Positions 25,008 to 33,595 of a DNA stretch of 64,000 bases are shown here, one piece after another (positions within the stretch are counted from its first letter, which is position 1; every line of letters begins with the position of its first letter). The translations under genes and the position numbers were made by a program. Below the pieces are notes generated by a model. That model made no database searches, had not been told where the DNA came from, and was given only the letters and a program-made list of their open reading frames with translations. The DNA comes from JAWPMT01 sp965227935 (GTDB taxonomy: Bacteria; Bacteroidota; Bacteroidia; Cytophagales; Cyclobacteriaceae): positions 40,783 to 104,782 of the forward strand of contig CBDDGS010000056.1 of assembly GCA_965227935.1 (NCBI GenBank). The letters are read 5' to 3'.

Positions 25008-26375
25008 ATGCGAAAAATTGCTTTTTTACTGGTAGGTTTCGTCGTGGCCTCTATGGCCAAAGCACAAGACGAAAGACAAGTCAGGGTGCTCACCCTGGAC
25101 GAATGCATCGAAATCGCGCTGAGCAACAACCTGGATATTAAGCGAGCTGGCAATAATGAACTGATTGCCCGATCCAACAATCTTCAGTCGCTCATGCAGT
25201 TTCTGCCATCTATCAATGCTGGCATCAACTGGGACATCTCTGTCGGCAACCAGTTCGACAACAATACCGGTCAGGTGGTGAATGTTTCCACCCAGCGATC
25301 GAATCCCTCGGTCTCTGCGAATTGGGTGGTTTTTCAGGGCCTGAGCAATTTTCACCAAAGAAAACAGCGTGAGAATGAATTGATCTCGGCGGAGATGAAT
25401 AAGGACAATTCAGAACTCAACACAGAAGCGAGCATCCTTTCCTTTTATCTGAATGTGATACTTAGCGAAGAAAACATCAAAATCGCTCAGCAGAGAGTGG
25501 ATCTTCTTACCGCGCAACTGGACCGTGAGGTGAAAAGAGAATCTGTTGGCGTGGGCAACCTTGAGTCCGTCTACAACTTTAGATCGCAACTAGCCAATGA
25601 GCAACTGAACCTCATCAATTTCCAAAACACCTTTAGAAGAAACAAATTGCAGCTTTTGCAAGCCATGCAGCTGGATCCTACCGAGTATGACTATAAGGTA
25701 GAACCCTATCCTTTGGCGGATAGCGTCATACTTTCGGAGCCTGATATTTTTGCAAGGGTCTTGGATGAGGCCATGAATTACAACCCCTCTGTCAAAGCTG
25801 CAGAGGCGGGTAGAAGGGCTTCTTTGTACCAATACCGTGCTGCGCAAGGCCTTAGGCTTCCCACGATCTCGGTCCTTGGTGTCTATGGTAGCAACTACTC
25901 ATCAAATGGTGCATTCAACCCTGAAACAGATGACTTTGAAACTGATGCCACATTCTTTGAGCAGTTGGGATACAATGAGTTTCAGTTTTTGCGATTTGAT
26001 CTCAATCTGCCCCTCTTTACGAGATTCAATAATCACAACAGGATCCAAACTGCGAAACTGGCCCTGGCCAATGCAGAGTTGGACAATGAGCAGGCGAGGC
26101 TCAATGTTACCAATACCGTGCAGACTGTATATCTCGATCTGATAAATGCACAGGCAACCTATAGATCTGCCCATGAAAACCTCGAGTCCCTGAAGCAGTC
26201 ATTTGACTTCATGCAGAAGAGATTCGAAACTGGCAACAGTGATTTCTATACCTACCTTGAGAGTCTCAACAACAAGAACAGGGCTGAGATAGAACTCTCC
26301 AATGCGAAATACAGCATTGCTTTGAGAAAGAGGATCCTCGAATTGTACAGAGGGCTACAGACTACTCCGTACTAA
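25008..26375 (+). CDS. TolC-family outer-membrane efflux protein
   Basis: 455 residues with a clear signal peptide (RKIAFLLVGFVVASMAKAQ). Two outer-membrane-efflux (OEP) repeats follow: the first begins LTLDECIEIALSNNLDIKRA and the second ILDEAMNYNPSV-like at about 250 (VLDEAMNYNPSVKAAEAGRR); each is a long alpha-helical hairpin with short beta segments. It forms the trimeric channel for export together with the adaptor and ATPase upstream. Its end overlaps the convergent propeller-like gene by 14 bp. Confidence 0.92.
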   Translation: MRKIAFLLVGFVVASMAKAQDERQVRVLTLDECIEIALSNNLDIKRAGNNELIARSNNLQSLMQFLPSINAGINWDISVGNQFDNNTGQVVNVSTQRSNPSVSANWVVFQGLSNFHQRKQRENELISAEMNKDNSELNTEASILSFYLNVILSEENIKIAQQRVDLLTAQLDREVKRESVGVGNLESVYNFRSQLANEQLNLINFQNTFRRNKLQLLQAMQLDPTEYDYKVEPYPLADSVILSEPDIFARVLDEAMNYNPSVKAAEAGRRASLYQYRAAQGLRLPTISVLGVYGSNYSSNGAFNPETDDFETDATFFEQLGYNEFQFLRFDLNLPLFTRFNNHNRIQTAKLALANAELDNEQARLNVTNTVQTVYLDLINAQATYRSAHENLESLKQSFDFMQKRFETGNSDFYTYLESLNNKNRAEIELSNAKYSIALRKRILELYRGLQTTPY

Positions 26376-27156
26376 GCTGGTAGGTGTCCACCTGCCTTCT
26401 TCCTATGAAGTGGTAATTGGCACCGCGCCTGATGACCGTCTGATATTCAGCTACAGGAGCTTGGATAATCGTCGGTTGCGCGTCTTTGGATAGTTGTTGC
26501 CTGATCAATTTGCCGTCAGCGTAGAGGACCAATTCACTTTGATCGATATGAGCATAGCTGAGGCTGGGCTGCTCAACTGTCATTATTGGATTCCCGAAGA
26601 GGTCAAAAATCCATACCCCGGTTTCATTATCTACGATAAGTAACAGGTTGCGCTGTGCTTTGAAAAAGACCACTTCCTTCAAAGGAAAATCAACCAAAAG
26701 AGGAGTCGATTGAACAATCGTTCTGGTCAGCGGATCCACCTTCTCAATTGTGAGTGGGCTCGACCGCAATAGCCAGATGTGCCGATCTAACCCGGGGGTA
26801 GCCAGCCATGCAAAGCTGCTCGCGAACGAGCTGATGTCATAAACCACCGGATTGCTCATGAAGCGGTCAAGGACAATGGCCTGTTGATTATCACGAAAGA
26901 ACATGAATGGCAACAGCGTATTGCGCCCTTCAATGAGCGTAGTGCTTCCACTATTGGGGTAAGCAAACAACTGATTCGTTCCATCCGCGGCATACTTCGT
27001 AATCGTCCCGGTCTTTGTGCCTACATAGATGGCCCCGCGATCGTCGAATGAATAGGCTGTGATATCCTCATTCACCGCGAACGAGGACTGGAGTTCCCAG
27101 CTCTGTGACTGGCAGAATACCGGTAGCATTATCAAAAAAATGACTTTAACCTTCAT
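26362..27156 (-). CDS. Secreted protein, possibly a beta-propeller
   Basis: 264 residues that I cannot assign to a named family. A signal peptide (VKVIFLIMLPVFCQSQS) is followed by repeated beta-strand patterns with aromatic-Asp motifs (AYSFDDRGAIYVGT, IWLLRSSPLTIEKVDPLTR, VWIFDLFGNPIM), about 40 residues apart, as in WD40- or NHL-like propellers; at this length at most five or six blades fit. It overlaps lpxH by 11 bp and is probably co-transcribed with it, though its role is unknown. Confidence 0.6.
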   Translation of the reverse strand: MKVKVIFLIMLPVFCQSQSWELQSSFAVNEDITAYSFDDRGAIYVGTKTGTITKYAADGTNQLFAYPNSGSTTLIEGRNTLLPFMFFRDNQQAIVLDRFMSNPVVYDISSFASSFAWLATPGLDRHIWLLRSSPLTIEKVDPLTRTIVQSTPLLVDFPLKEVVFFKAQRNLLLIVDNETGVWIFDLFGNPIMTVEQPSLSYAHIDQSELVLYADGKLIRQQLSKDAQPTIIQAPVAEYQTVIRRGANYHFIGRRQVDTYQLSTE

Positions 27157-27916
27157 AGCGATGAAGGGCTACTTGCGATCCGTCGAAGGAAGCATAAGTG
27201 TGATAATGAAACCAATCGCCCAGGTTGATATAATGTGTCTTTTCCACAGCCTGATCGGCTGGCATATGGCGATGGCCGAAGATATAGCAGTCATGATGTT
27301 GGGAGGCCTCCACACTGCGGATGTGTTGTATCAGCCATTCATCATCACCCTTGAATTGGTCCTCTTTTTTGTCACTGGCTTTGCGACTGCTGTGGGACCA
27401 TCGTTGCGCAATCCACATGCCCACATTGGGGTGTAGCCAGTTGAATAACCACTGACAAATGGGGTTGCTAAAGAAGCGCTTGATGACCTTGTATTTATGG
27501 TCTCCTGGCCCCAAACCATCTCCATGCCCAACGTAGAGTACTTTCCCATTACATTCGAAGCAGGTCGGTGATTGATAAATGGGAATGCCTAACTCCTCGG
27601 TGAAGTAGCCAAACATCCACATGTCATGATTACCGGTAAAGAATACTATTGGGATACCCTGGTCAATGAGCGAGGCGAGCTTGCCCTGAAAACGGATGAA
27701 CCCCTTGGGGATCACATGCTTGTACTCAAACCAAAAGTCGAAGATATCTCCTACAAGCACCACTCCGGCTGCCGTGGGGGCGATGTCCTCAAGCCAGGCT
27801 ATGATCCTCTTTTCCCGTTGCAGGCTAGAATCACGATCGGGGACACCGAGGTGGAAGTCACTCGCGAAGTAGAGCTTCTTGCCTTCTTCAATGTGTTGGA
27901 ACCGGAGGTCTATCAT
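27146..27916 (-). CDS. lpxH: UDP-2,3-diacylglucosamine hydrolase
   Basis: 256-residue calcineurin-like phosphoesterase that cleaves UDP-2,3-diacylglucosamine to lipid X in lipid A synthesis, at the inner face of the inner membrane. The metal-binding motifs appear in order: DFHLG, GDIFDFWFE, GNHDMW, GHGDGLGPGD and FGHRHMP; GDIFDFW and the GHGDG segment are LpxH-like. I start at ATG 27916 because the longer frame from 27940 runs through a terminator hairpin (27917-27938). Confidence 0.88.
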   Translation of the reverse strand: MIDLRFQHIEEGKKLYFASDFHLGVPDRDSSLQREKRIIAWLEDIAPTAAGVVLVGDIFDFWFEYKHVIPKGFIRFQGKLASLIDQGIPIVFFTGNHDMWMFGYFTEELGIPIYQSPTCFECNGKVLYVGHGDGLGPGDHKYKVIKRFFSNPICQWLFNWLHPNVGMWIAQRWSHSSRKASDKKEDQFKGDDEWLIQHIRSVEASQHHDCYIFGHRHMPADQAVEKTHYINLGDWFHYHTYASFDGSQVALHRYEG

Positions 27917-27938
27917 AAAAAAGGGAGCCGTAGCTCCC
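27917..27938 (-). terminator. Terminator between ftsH and lpxH
   Basis: Read on the minus strand, GGGAGC-TACG-GCTCCC is followed by six T and then directly by the ATG of lpxH. It should stop most ftsH transcripts and could attenuate lpxH. Confidence 0.75.
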
Positions 27939-27972
27939 ACAATATATGATTAGATATCTAAATGACTCTTTA

Positions 27973-30057
27973 TTAAACAGAGGCAGAGGTGTCCTCAGTA
28001 GGCTCTTTCGTGTTTTCTGCTCCGTTGTCCTCCGGTGCAGCATCTGTGGAAAGGTCCTCCAGCACCTCGCTGGACTCGCCCTCAGGTGCTTCCTCGGATT
28101 TGTCTTCTCTCTGAGTGAATTCCTCGTATGTAGTCTTGGTCTCAAATGGACGCTTGCCAATCAATCGCTCAAGGTCGCTTTGGAAAATGATTTCCTTCTC
28201 CAGTAGTTCTTTAGCGACGATCTCCAGCTCCTCTCTCTTATCTTCCAGCAACGACCTTGTCCTGTCATACGCCTGTTCGATGAGATTCTTTACCTCCTTG
28301 TCAATCAGCTCTGCAGTCGCTTCGGAATAAGGCTTCGTGAAGTTGTACTCACTCTGCTTCGAATCGTAGAATGATAGATTACCCACCTTGTCGTTCATTC
28401 CATAAACTGTGACAATGCTGTAAGCCATCTTTGTGATGCGCTCAAGGTCGCTGAGAGCGCCTGTCGATATTTTTTCGAAGACAATCTCCTCGGCCGCTCT
28501 TCCTCCCAAGGCCATGCACATTTCGTCCACGAGCTGCTCGGTTTGATAGAGGAACTGTTCCTTTGGCAGATACTGCGCATATCCCAGAGCAGCCACTCCT
28601 CGGGGAACGATACTTACTTTCACCAACGGGTCGGCATGCTCGAGATACCAACCAGCAATCGCGTGACCCGCTTCGTGGTAAGCCACGATTCTCTTTTCTT
28701 CGGGAGATATGATTTTGTTCTTCTTTTCCAGACCGCCAATCACTCTGTCGATGGCATCCTGGAAGTCGTGCATCTCCACTTTTTCCTTATCCCGTCGAGC
28801 GGCGATCAGTGCCGCTTCGTTGCAGACGTTGGCAATCTCGGCACCAGCAAAGCCCGGTGTTTGTGCGGCCAATTTTTTGGGATCTACATCTTCGTGAAGC
28901 TTGATGGGCTTCAGGTGCACTTTGAATATGGCTTCACGACCTACGATGTCAGGTTTGTCGATGCTGATTTGTCGGTCAAATCTTCCAGGTCTCAAAAGCG
29001 CTGAGTCCAGAACATCCGGCCGGTTAGTTGCAGCGAGGATGATCACACCAGAATCAGTGCTGAATCCGTCCATCTCCACCAGCAAGGAGTTAAGTGTATT
29101 CTCACGCTCATCATTGGAACCAGGCATCTGTCCACGGCCTCTTGATCTTCCTATGGCATCGATTTCGTCAATGAAGACGATACAGGGCGCTTTTTCTTTT
29201 GCCTGCTTGAAGAGGTCACGTACCCGCGCTGCACCTACACCGACAAACATTTCTACGAAGTCCGATCCTGAAAGCGTAAAGAAGGGGACTGCTGCTTCAC
29301 CAGCTACGGCTTTTGCCAGGAGCGTCTTACCAGTGCCTGGAGGGCCTACTAGCAGGGCACCTTTAGGGATTTTACCACCAAGCTTGGTGAACTTCCCAGG
29401 GTTCTTGAGGAAGTCCACGATTTCTTTGATCTCTTCCTTGGCTTCATCCAGGCCAGCTACGTCCTTGAACGTGATCTTTACCTTGTTTTCGGCGTCGAAC
29501 AGGGCGGCGCGAGATTTGCCAATATTGAAAATCTGCCCGCCGGGGCCACCTCCACCGGTCATCCGACGCATCAGAAACCAAAAACCGAAGATGAAAAGGA
29601 AGAAAATCCCGTAAGTGAACAAAAAGTCTGTGAAATCAGACCGTTCTTCTACCTTATATCCAATCCGCTGCTCCTCGGGAAGTTGCTCCTGCACACGATT
29701 AAAGTTGTCGACGAAGATTTTCGTGTCTACAATTCGAAACTTATAATGCGGTCCCGTCTGATTGTTGAAGGGATTAGAGTTCTCTAGATCAATACGGTAT
29801 TTGGCATTTTGGAGGGCCTCTTCTTTCAAGGTGACCTCTACCATATCTTTATTCTTGATGAGCAGGACTGTCTGAACGTCATTTCTCACCAACATCTCCT
29901 CGAACTGCTTGTCCGTAATCTCCTTGGCGGCATTGCTATTGCTCAAATAGGTAAATCCAAGCACCGAAGCAATGAGAATGACAATCACCCATACTTGGTA
30001 ATTGCTTCTTCCCGGTCCCCCCATCAAATTCTTTTTCTGCCGTGGTTTATCTCCCAT
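27973..30057 (-). CDS. ftsH: ATP-dependent zinc metalloprotease FtsH
   Basis: 694-residue inner-membrane AAA+ protease. Two membrane segments (about 21-39 and 139-160) flank a periplasmic domain. The AAA module has Walker A VGPPGTGKT, Walker B CIVFIDEIDAIG and the second region of homology TNRPDVLDSALLRPGRFDRQ; the zinc site HEAGH (AYHEAGHAIAGWY) marks the protease. The C-terminal ~45 residues are acidic and low in complexity (GESSEVLEDLSTDAAPEDN), a common tail in this phylum. It degrades misfolded membrane proteins and regulators, and lies 47 bp after rsfS on the same strand. Confidence 0.97.
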   Translation of the reverse strand: MGDKPRQKKNLMGGPGRSNYQVWVIVILIASVLGFTYLSNSNAAKEITDKQFEEMLVRNDVQTVLLIKNKDMVEVTLKEEALQNAKYRIDLENSNPFNNQTGPHYKFRIVDTKIFVDNFNRVQEQLPEEQRIGYKVEERSDFTDFLFTYGIFFLFIFGFWFLMRRMTGGGGPGGQIFNIGKSRAALFDAENKVKITFKDVAGLDEAKEEIKEIVDFLKNPGKFTKLGGKIPKGALLVGPPGTGKTLLAKAVAGEAAVPFFTLSGSDFVEMFVGVGAARVRDLFKQAKEKAPCIVFIDEIDAIGRSRGRGQMPGSNDERENTLNSLLVEMDGFSTDSGVIILAATNRPDVLDSALLRPGRFDRQISIDKPDIVGREAIFKVHLKPIKLHEDVDPKKLAAQTPGFAGAEIANVCNEAALIAARRDKEKVEMHDFQDAIDRVIGGLEKKNKIISPEEKRIVAYHEAGHAIAGWYLEHADPLVKVSIVPRGVAALGYAQYLPKEQFLYQTEQLVDEMCMALGGRAAEEIVFEKISTGALSDLERITKMAYSIVTVYGMNDKVGNLSFYDSKQSEYNFTKPYSEATAELIDKEVKNLIEQAYDRTRSLLEDKREELEIVAKELLEKEIIFQSDLERLIGKRPFETKTTYEEFTQREDKSEEAPEGESSEVLEDLSTDAAPEDNGAENTKEPTEDTSASV

Positions 30058-30104
30058 CTACTTTGATTTCAAAATATTCTATTAACAAACGCGCATGTGG
30101 ACAT

Positions 30105-30485
30105 TTAGTTCTGGTTTTCGATGCTCTCGATTTTAGCATCACCCCACAACTCTTCTAGCGCATAAAACGATCTCTTTTCGATATTGAAGACGTGTGCTAC
30201 AACGTCTACATAGTCAATAAGTATCCATTCCCGATTGGTTTGACCTTCTTTCCTCCAGGGTTTTTGTGATGAAGCTTTGCGGACATGTTCTTCAATGGAC
30301 TCAGCGATCGCATCTATTTGAGTGTCAGACGTGCCAGAACATATGATGAAGAAGTCGGCAACTGCATGTTTTATCGATCTGAGATCCATGACCACAATAT
30401 CGGAAGCCTTTTTTTCTGTCATCCCCTCGACCACCAGGTCACACAACCTTTTGGAATCTACAGCTTCCTCAATGGGTTTTGTCAT
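30105..30485 (-). CDS. rsfS: Ribosomal silencing factor RsfS
   Basis: 126-residue DUF143/RsfS protein that binds ribosomal protein L14 and blocks subunit joining when nutrients are low. The motifs KASDIVVMDLRSIK, FFIICSGTSDTQIDAIAESIE, REWILIDYVDVVAHVF and FYALEELWGDA are typical. It heads a likely rsfS-ftsH operon and is divergent from birA, with 39 bp between them. Confidence 0.94.
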   Translation of the reverse strand: MTKPIEEAVDSKRLCDLVVEGMTEKKASDIVVMDLRSIKHAVADFFIICSGTSDTQIDAIAESIEEHVRKASSQKPWRKEGQTNREWILIDYVDVVAHVFNIEKRSFYALEELWGDAKIESIENQN

Positions 30486-30524
30486 TCATTGTCATAATTT
30501 AGGTATAAAACTACACAATTCCAG

Positions 30525-31292
30525 TTGCATAAATTCTTTGCCAAAACCTCCTTTCTGGGAAAAAACATCATATATCTGCCACATTGTCACTCTACCAATG
30601 ACCTACTGCAACAATACGTCAAATCGGGGCACGCGAAAGAAGGAACGATTGTCATAGCGGATTTTCAGACCGCCGGACGCGGACAAAGAGGCAATTCCTG
30701 GGAGAGCGAGTCTGGGGAAAATCTCCTGTTTTCATTTTGCGTGAAACCTGACTTTCTGGATAGTCGCAAACAGTATTTCTTAAATGTGGTAACGGCGGTA
30801 TCAATGGCCGAGACTATAGAGTATTTTGCGAATGACGGTTTGGTTGTCGAAGTGAAGTGGCCCAACGATCTTTATATAAATGACAGGAAGTGCGCGGGTA
30901 TATTGCTGGAGACACAGCTAACAGGTAAGCGACTCGAGAACGCTGTAATAGGCATCGGCTTGAATCTCAACCAGGAGGAATTCGCCGACTTGAACGCTAC
31001 AAGTTTGCGGATTGAGGGCTTGGAAGTGGATCGCTGGGAGTTGCTGGAGCAGTTTTGCCTGCTTTTCGAGCAACTGTACCACTTGTTACAAGAGGAGGGA
31101 GAGGAGGAGCTGAGGCAGCGCTATCTGTCACGCCTTCGGTGGCTGCATGAGCCCCACGAATTTCAACTGACCAAGAGCGGGCGAGCGGTTAACGGTACGA
31201 TAGCGGGCATCGATGAAATTGGTCGTTTGCGTCTGCAATATGACGGTACGGAGCAGATATTTGACATTCAGCAGATTAAGTTCATTGCGTGA
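30525..31292 (+). CDS. birA: Biotin-[acetyl-CoA-carboxylase] ligase
   Basis: 255-residue biotin protein ligase that activates biotin with ATP and attaches it to carrier lysines; a carrier is encoded at 40533-41021. The biotin/ATP loop GRGQRG (51-56), KWPND (111-115) and KCAGILLE (122-129) are all present. There is no N-terminal helix-turn-helix, so it is the single-function form, not a repressor. The start is TTG at 30525; no ATG or GTG precedes the conserved YLPHCHSTND segment. Confidence 0.92.
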   Translation: MHKFFAKTSFLGKNIIYLPHCHSTNDLLQQYVKSGHAKEGTIVIADFQTAGRGQRGNSWESESGENLLFSFCVKPDFLDSRKQYFLNVVTAVSMAETIEYFANDGLVVEVKWPNDLYINDRKCAGILLETQLTGKRLENAVIGIGLNLNQEEFADLNATSLRIEGLEVDRWELLEQFCLLFEQLYHLLQEEGEEELRQRYLSRLRWLHEPHEFQLTKSGRAVNGTIAGIDEIGRLRLQYDGTEQIFDIQQIKFIA

Positions 31293-31312
31293 TGTCCTTT
31301 TTGTTACTTTTG
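31285..31312 (+). promoter_or_regulatory. Promoter of ahcY
   Basis: TACTTTTG (31305-31312) fits the TAnnTTTG -7 box, with TTG at 31285-31287 as a possible -33. The transcript should start near 31319, only 10 or so bases before the ahcY ATG, inside the gap behind birA. Confidence 0.55.
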
Positions 31313-31328
31313 CAAGCCGAAATTGAAT

Positions 31329-32642
31329 ATGGAAATGATCGACACGAAAGAAAATTTCAAGGTAAAGGACATTGCCCTCGCTGATTGGGGCAGGAAGGAA
31401 ATTGAACTGGCAGAGGCCGAAATGCCAGGTTTGATGGCACTTCGCGAAGAATACGGCGATTCCAAGCCGCTTGCAGGCGCTCGCATTGCAGGCTGTTTGC
31501 ATATGACGGTGCAGACTGCCGTTCTCATCGAAACACTCACTGCTCTGGGTGCAGAAGTGACATGGTCATCATGCAACATCTTCTCGACGCAGGATCATGC
31601 CGCTGCCGCTATTGCGAAAGCAGGGGTCCCAGTATTCGCCTGGAAGGGCATGAACGAAGAAGAGTTCGACTGGTGCATCGAGCAGACGTTGTTTGCATTC
31701 CCCGACGGTAAGCCGCTCAACATGATTTTGGATGATGGCGGAGACCTTACCAATATGGTTTTCGATAAGTACCCTGAATTGGCAAAAGACATCAAGGGAC
31801 TTTCTGAAGAGACGACTACTGGAGTATTGAGACTCTACGAGCGCGTAAAGAACGGCACATTGCCTATGCCCGCTATCAACGTAAATGACTCCGTGACCAA
31901 GTCGAAGTTTGACAACAAGTACGGTTGCAAAGAATCCCTGGTGGACGCTATCCGCCGTGGAACTGACTTGATGCTGGCTGGTAAGGTAGCTGTCGTAGCG
32001 GGGTATGGTGACGTAGGAAAAGGTTCTGCTGCCTCCCTTCGTGGAGCTGGAGTCCGAGTGATCGTCACTGAAATCGATCCCATTTGTGCGCTGCAAGCCG
32101 CTATGGATGGCTTTGAGGTGAAGCCGATGGCCAATGCTGCCCCTCGAGCAGATATCATCGTCACGGCGACTGGTAACAAAGACATCATTCGTGAGGAGCA
32201 CTTCCGTGCGATGAAGGATAAGACTATCGTTTGCAACATCGGTCACTTCGATAACGAAATCGATATGGCTTGGCTCAATGGCACTTATGGAAGTACCAAG
32301 GTGGAAATCAAGCCTCAGGTAGATCTATATTCCATCGATGGCAATGACATCATTGTATTGGCTGAAGGTAGATTGGTAAACCTGGGTGTGGCAACAGGTC
32401 ACCCTTCATTCGTAATGTCCAACTCCTTCACAAATCAGACGTTGGCACAGATCGAACTCTGGCACAACTCTGACCAGTATGAGAATCAGGTTTACACCCT
32501 GCCGAAGCACCTGGATGAGAAGGTCGCCTATCTCCATCTAGAAAAGATCGGTGTGGAGCTTGAGACGCTGACAGACGATCAGGCCAAGTACATCGGCGTA
32601 GAGGTGAAAGGCCCCTTCAAGCCAGAGTACTACAGGTACTGA
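31329..32642 (+). CDS. ahcY: Adenosylhomocysteinase
   Basis: 437-residue cytoplasmic enzyme that splits S-adenosylhomocysteine to adenosine and homocysteine with bound NAD. The substrate segment IAGCLHMTVQTAVLIETL, catalytic residues in SVTKSKFDNKYGCKESL, the NAD motif GYGDVGKG (225-232) and the C-terminal PFKPEYYRY are all family marks. ATG 31329 is preferred over a TTG two codons earlier. It has its own promoter and terminator. Confidence 0.97.
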   Translation: MEMIDTKENFKVKDIALADWGRKEIELAEAEMPGLMALREEYGDSKPLAGARIAGCLHMTVQTAVLIETLTALGAEVTWSSCNIFSTQDHAAAAIAKAGVPVFAWKGMNEEEFDWCIEQTLFAFPDGKPLNMILDDGGDLTNMVFDKYPELAKDIKGLSEETTTGVLRLYERVKNGTLPMPAINVNDSVTKSKFDNKYGCKESLVDAIRRGTDLMLAGKVAVVAGYGDVGKGSAASLRGAGVRVIVTEIDPICALQAAMDGFEVKPMANAAPRADIIVTATGNKDIIREEHFRAMKDKTIVCNIGHFDNEIDMAWLNGTYGSTKVEIKPQVDLYSIDGNDIIVLAEGRLVNLGVATGHPSFVMSNSFTNQTLAQIELWHNSDQYENQVYTLPKHLDEKVAYLHLEKIGVELETLTDDQAKYIGVEVKGPFKPEYYRY

Positions 32643-32664
32643 TAATAGAAATTAGTCAATTTGA

Positions 32665-32688
32665 AGCGGCCAAAAGGCCGCTTTTTTT
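32665..32688 (+). terminator. Rho-independent terminator after ahcY
   Basis: AGCGGCC (32665-32671) and GGCCGCT (32676-32682) form a perfect 7-bp GC-rich stem with an AAAA loop and a run of seven T. Confidence 0.9.
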
Positions 32689-32744
32689 GTTGCTTTATGA
32701 TTGTTAGCAATTAGCTTTTTACGACTACAAATGGCGGATATATC

Positions 32745-33587
32745 ATGCCCATAGTTACTAAGAGCACATTCGATACTTTTCGGTTGTTGGAAGAAAGGCT
32801 GCAGCATTCACAGAGGACCTTCTACACGCGATTTGGTGACGGCGATTTATATCTCTTGATGGGTAAGAGTTATCGCAACCATAGTTATAATGAGGAGATC
32901 CGTGCTGAAATGGAGTCCTCTATACTGATTGATGATCCGGCCTATCTCAAGGCCATGTGTGTGAATTACGAACTGGACCCTGGCATGGAGGCGGGTCTGT
33001 TTACGCTCTATCCTGACAATCATGAGATGGCGGACTTCCTCGCGGAAAAGTATTCACCCGGGAGAGATTGGGTGTTCGAACATCACTTCACGTTCCCTTA
33101 CTATGCTGTATTCTATCCGGTGGAATTCAACGTCTTTTTCGATCTTCATGTGAGGCCGACTCGCAAGCTATTTGTGGGTGGAGTCGACAGGTCGGTGGCG
33201 GAGAAGTTATTTGGAGAGATACATGAGTACGTAAGGACACCTATTAGAAATGCCTACAGCCAAATAGATAAGTGGTGGCCGGAAGTACTGGAGAAAGCCC
33301 AAAATGTGGACTTGGTGATTCCCACTGCCGGAGCTGCAAGTAAGATCATTAACAAGCGGTTATGGGAAGCAGGGTACCATGGGAACAGCATTGATGTAGG
33401 TGCACTGATAGACTGGGTTGATGGTAGGCGAAGCAGGAAGTGGATCAAGCTTATGGGGCATCGGATCAACAATGTCCTCTCCACTGGCTCCAGGGACACA
33501 TCGTGGCGTTATGGGATGTACTTCAGATATAGGGAGACATACTACGCTGTGCGTCTCTTGTGGAAAACGTTGAGAGGTAAGCGCTGA
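32745..33587 (+). CDS. Putative GT-D fold glycosyltransferase (DUF1792-like)
   Basis: 280 residues. The motif TFYTRFGDGDLYLLMG (about 25-40) matches the R-(F/Y)-G-D-G-(E/D)-x-x-L pattern of GT-D fold transferases (DUF1792), and LVIPTAGAASKIINKRL with NSIDVGALIDWVDG near the C-terminus fits their second half, where a nucleotide sugar is bound. It is likely soluble. It converges on a GT4 gene (8 bp apart) whose operon also makes a Wzi-like protein, so a surface-glycan role is likely. The family call is by motif only. Confidence 0.6.
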   Translation: MPIVTKSTFDTFRLLEERLQHSQRTFYTRFGDGDLYLLMGKSYRNHSYNEEIRAEMESSILIDDPAYLKAMCVNYELDPGMEAGLFTLYPDNHEMADFLAEKYSPGRDWVFEHHFTFPYYAVFYPVEFNVFFDLHVRPTRKLFVGGVDRSVAEKLFGEIHEYVRTPIRNAYSQIDKWWPEVLEKAQNVDLVIPTAGAASKIINKRLWEAGYHGNSIDVGALIDWVDGRRSRKWIKLMGHRINNVLSTGSRDTSWRYGMYFRYRETYYAVRLLWKTLRGKR

Positions 33588-33595
33588 GGTCGGGA

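Noticed and set aside
31569..32246. 225-codon minus-strand frame inside ahcY
   Set aside because: Antisense shadow of a highly conserved enzyme.
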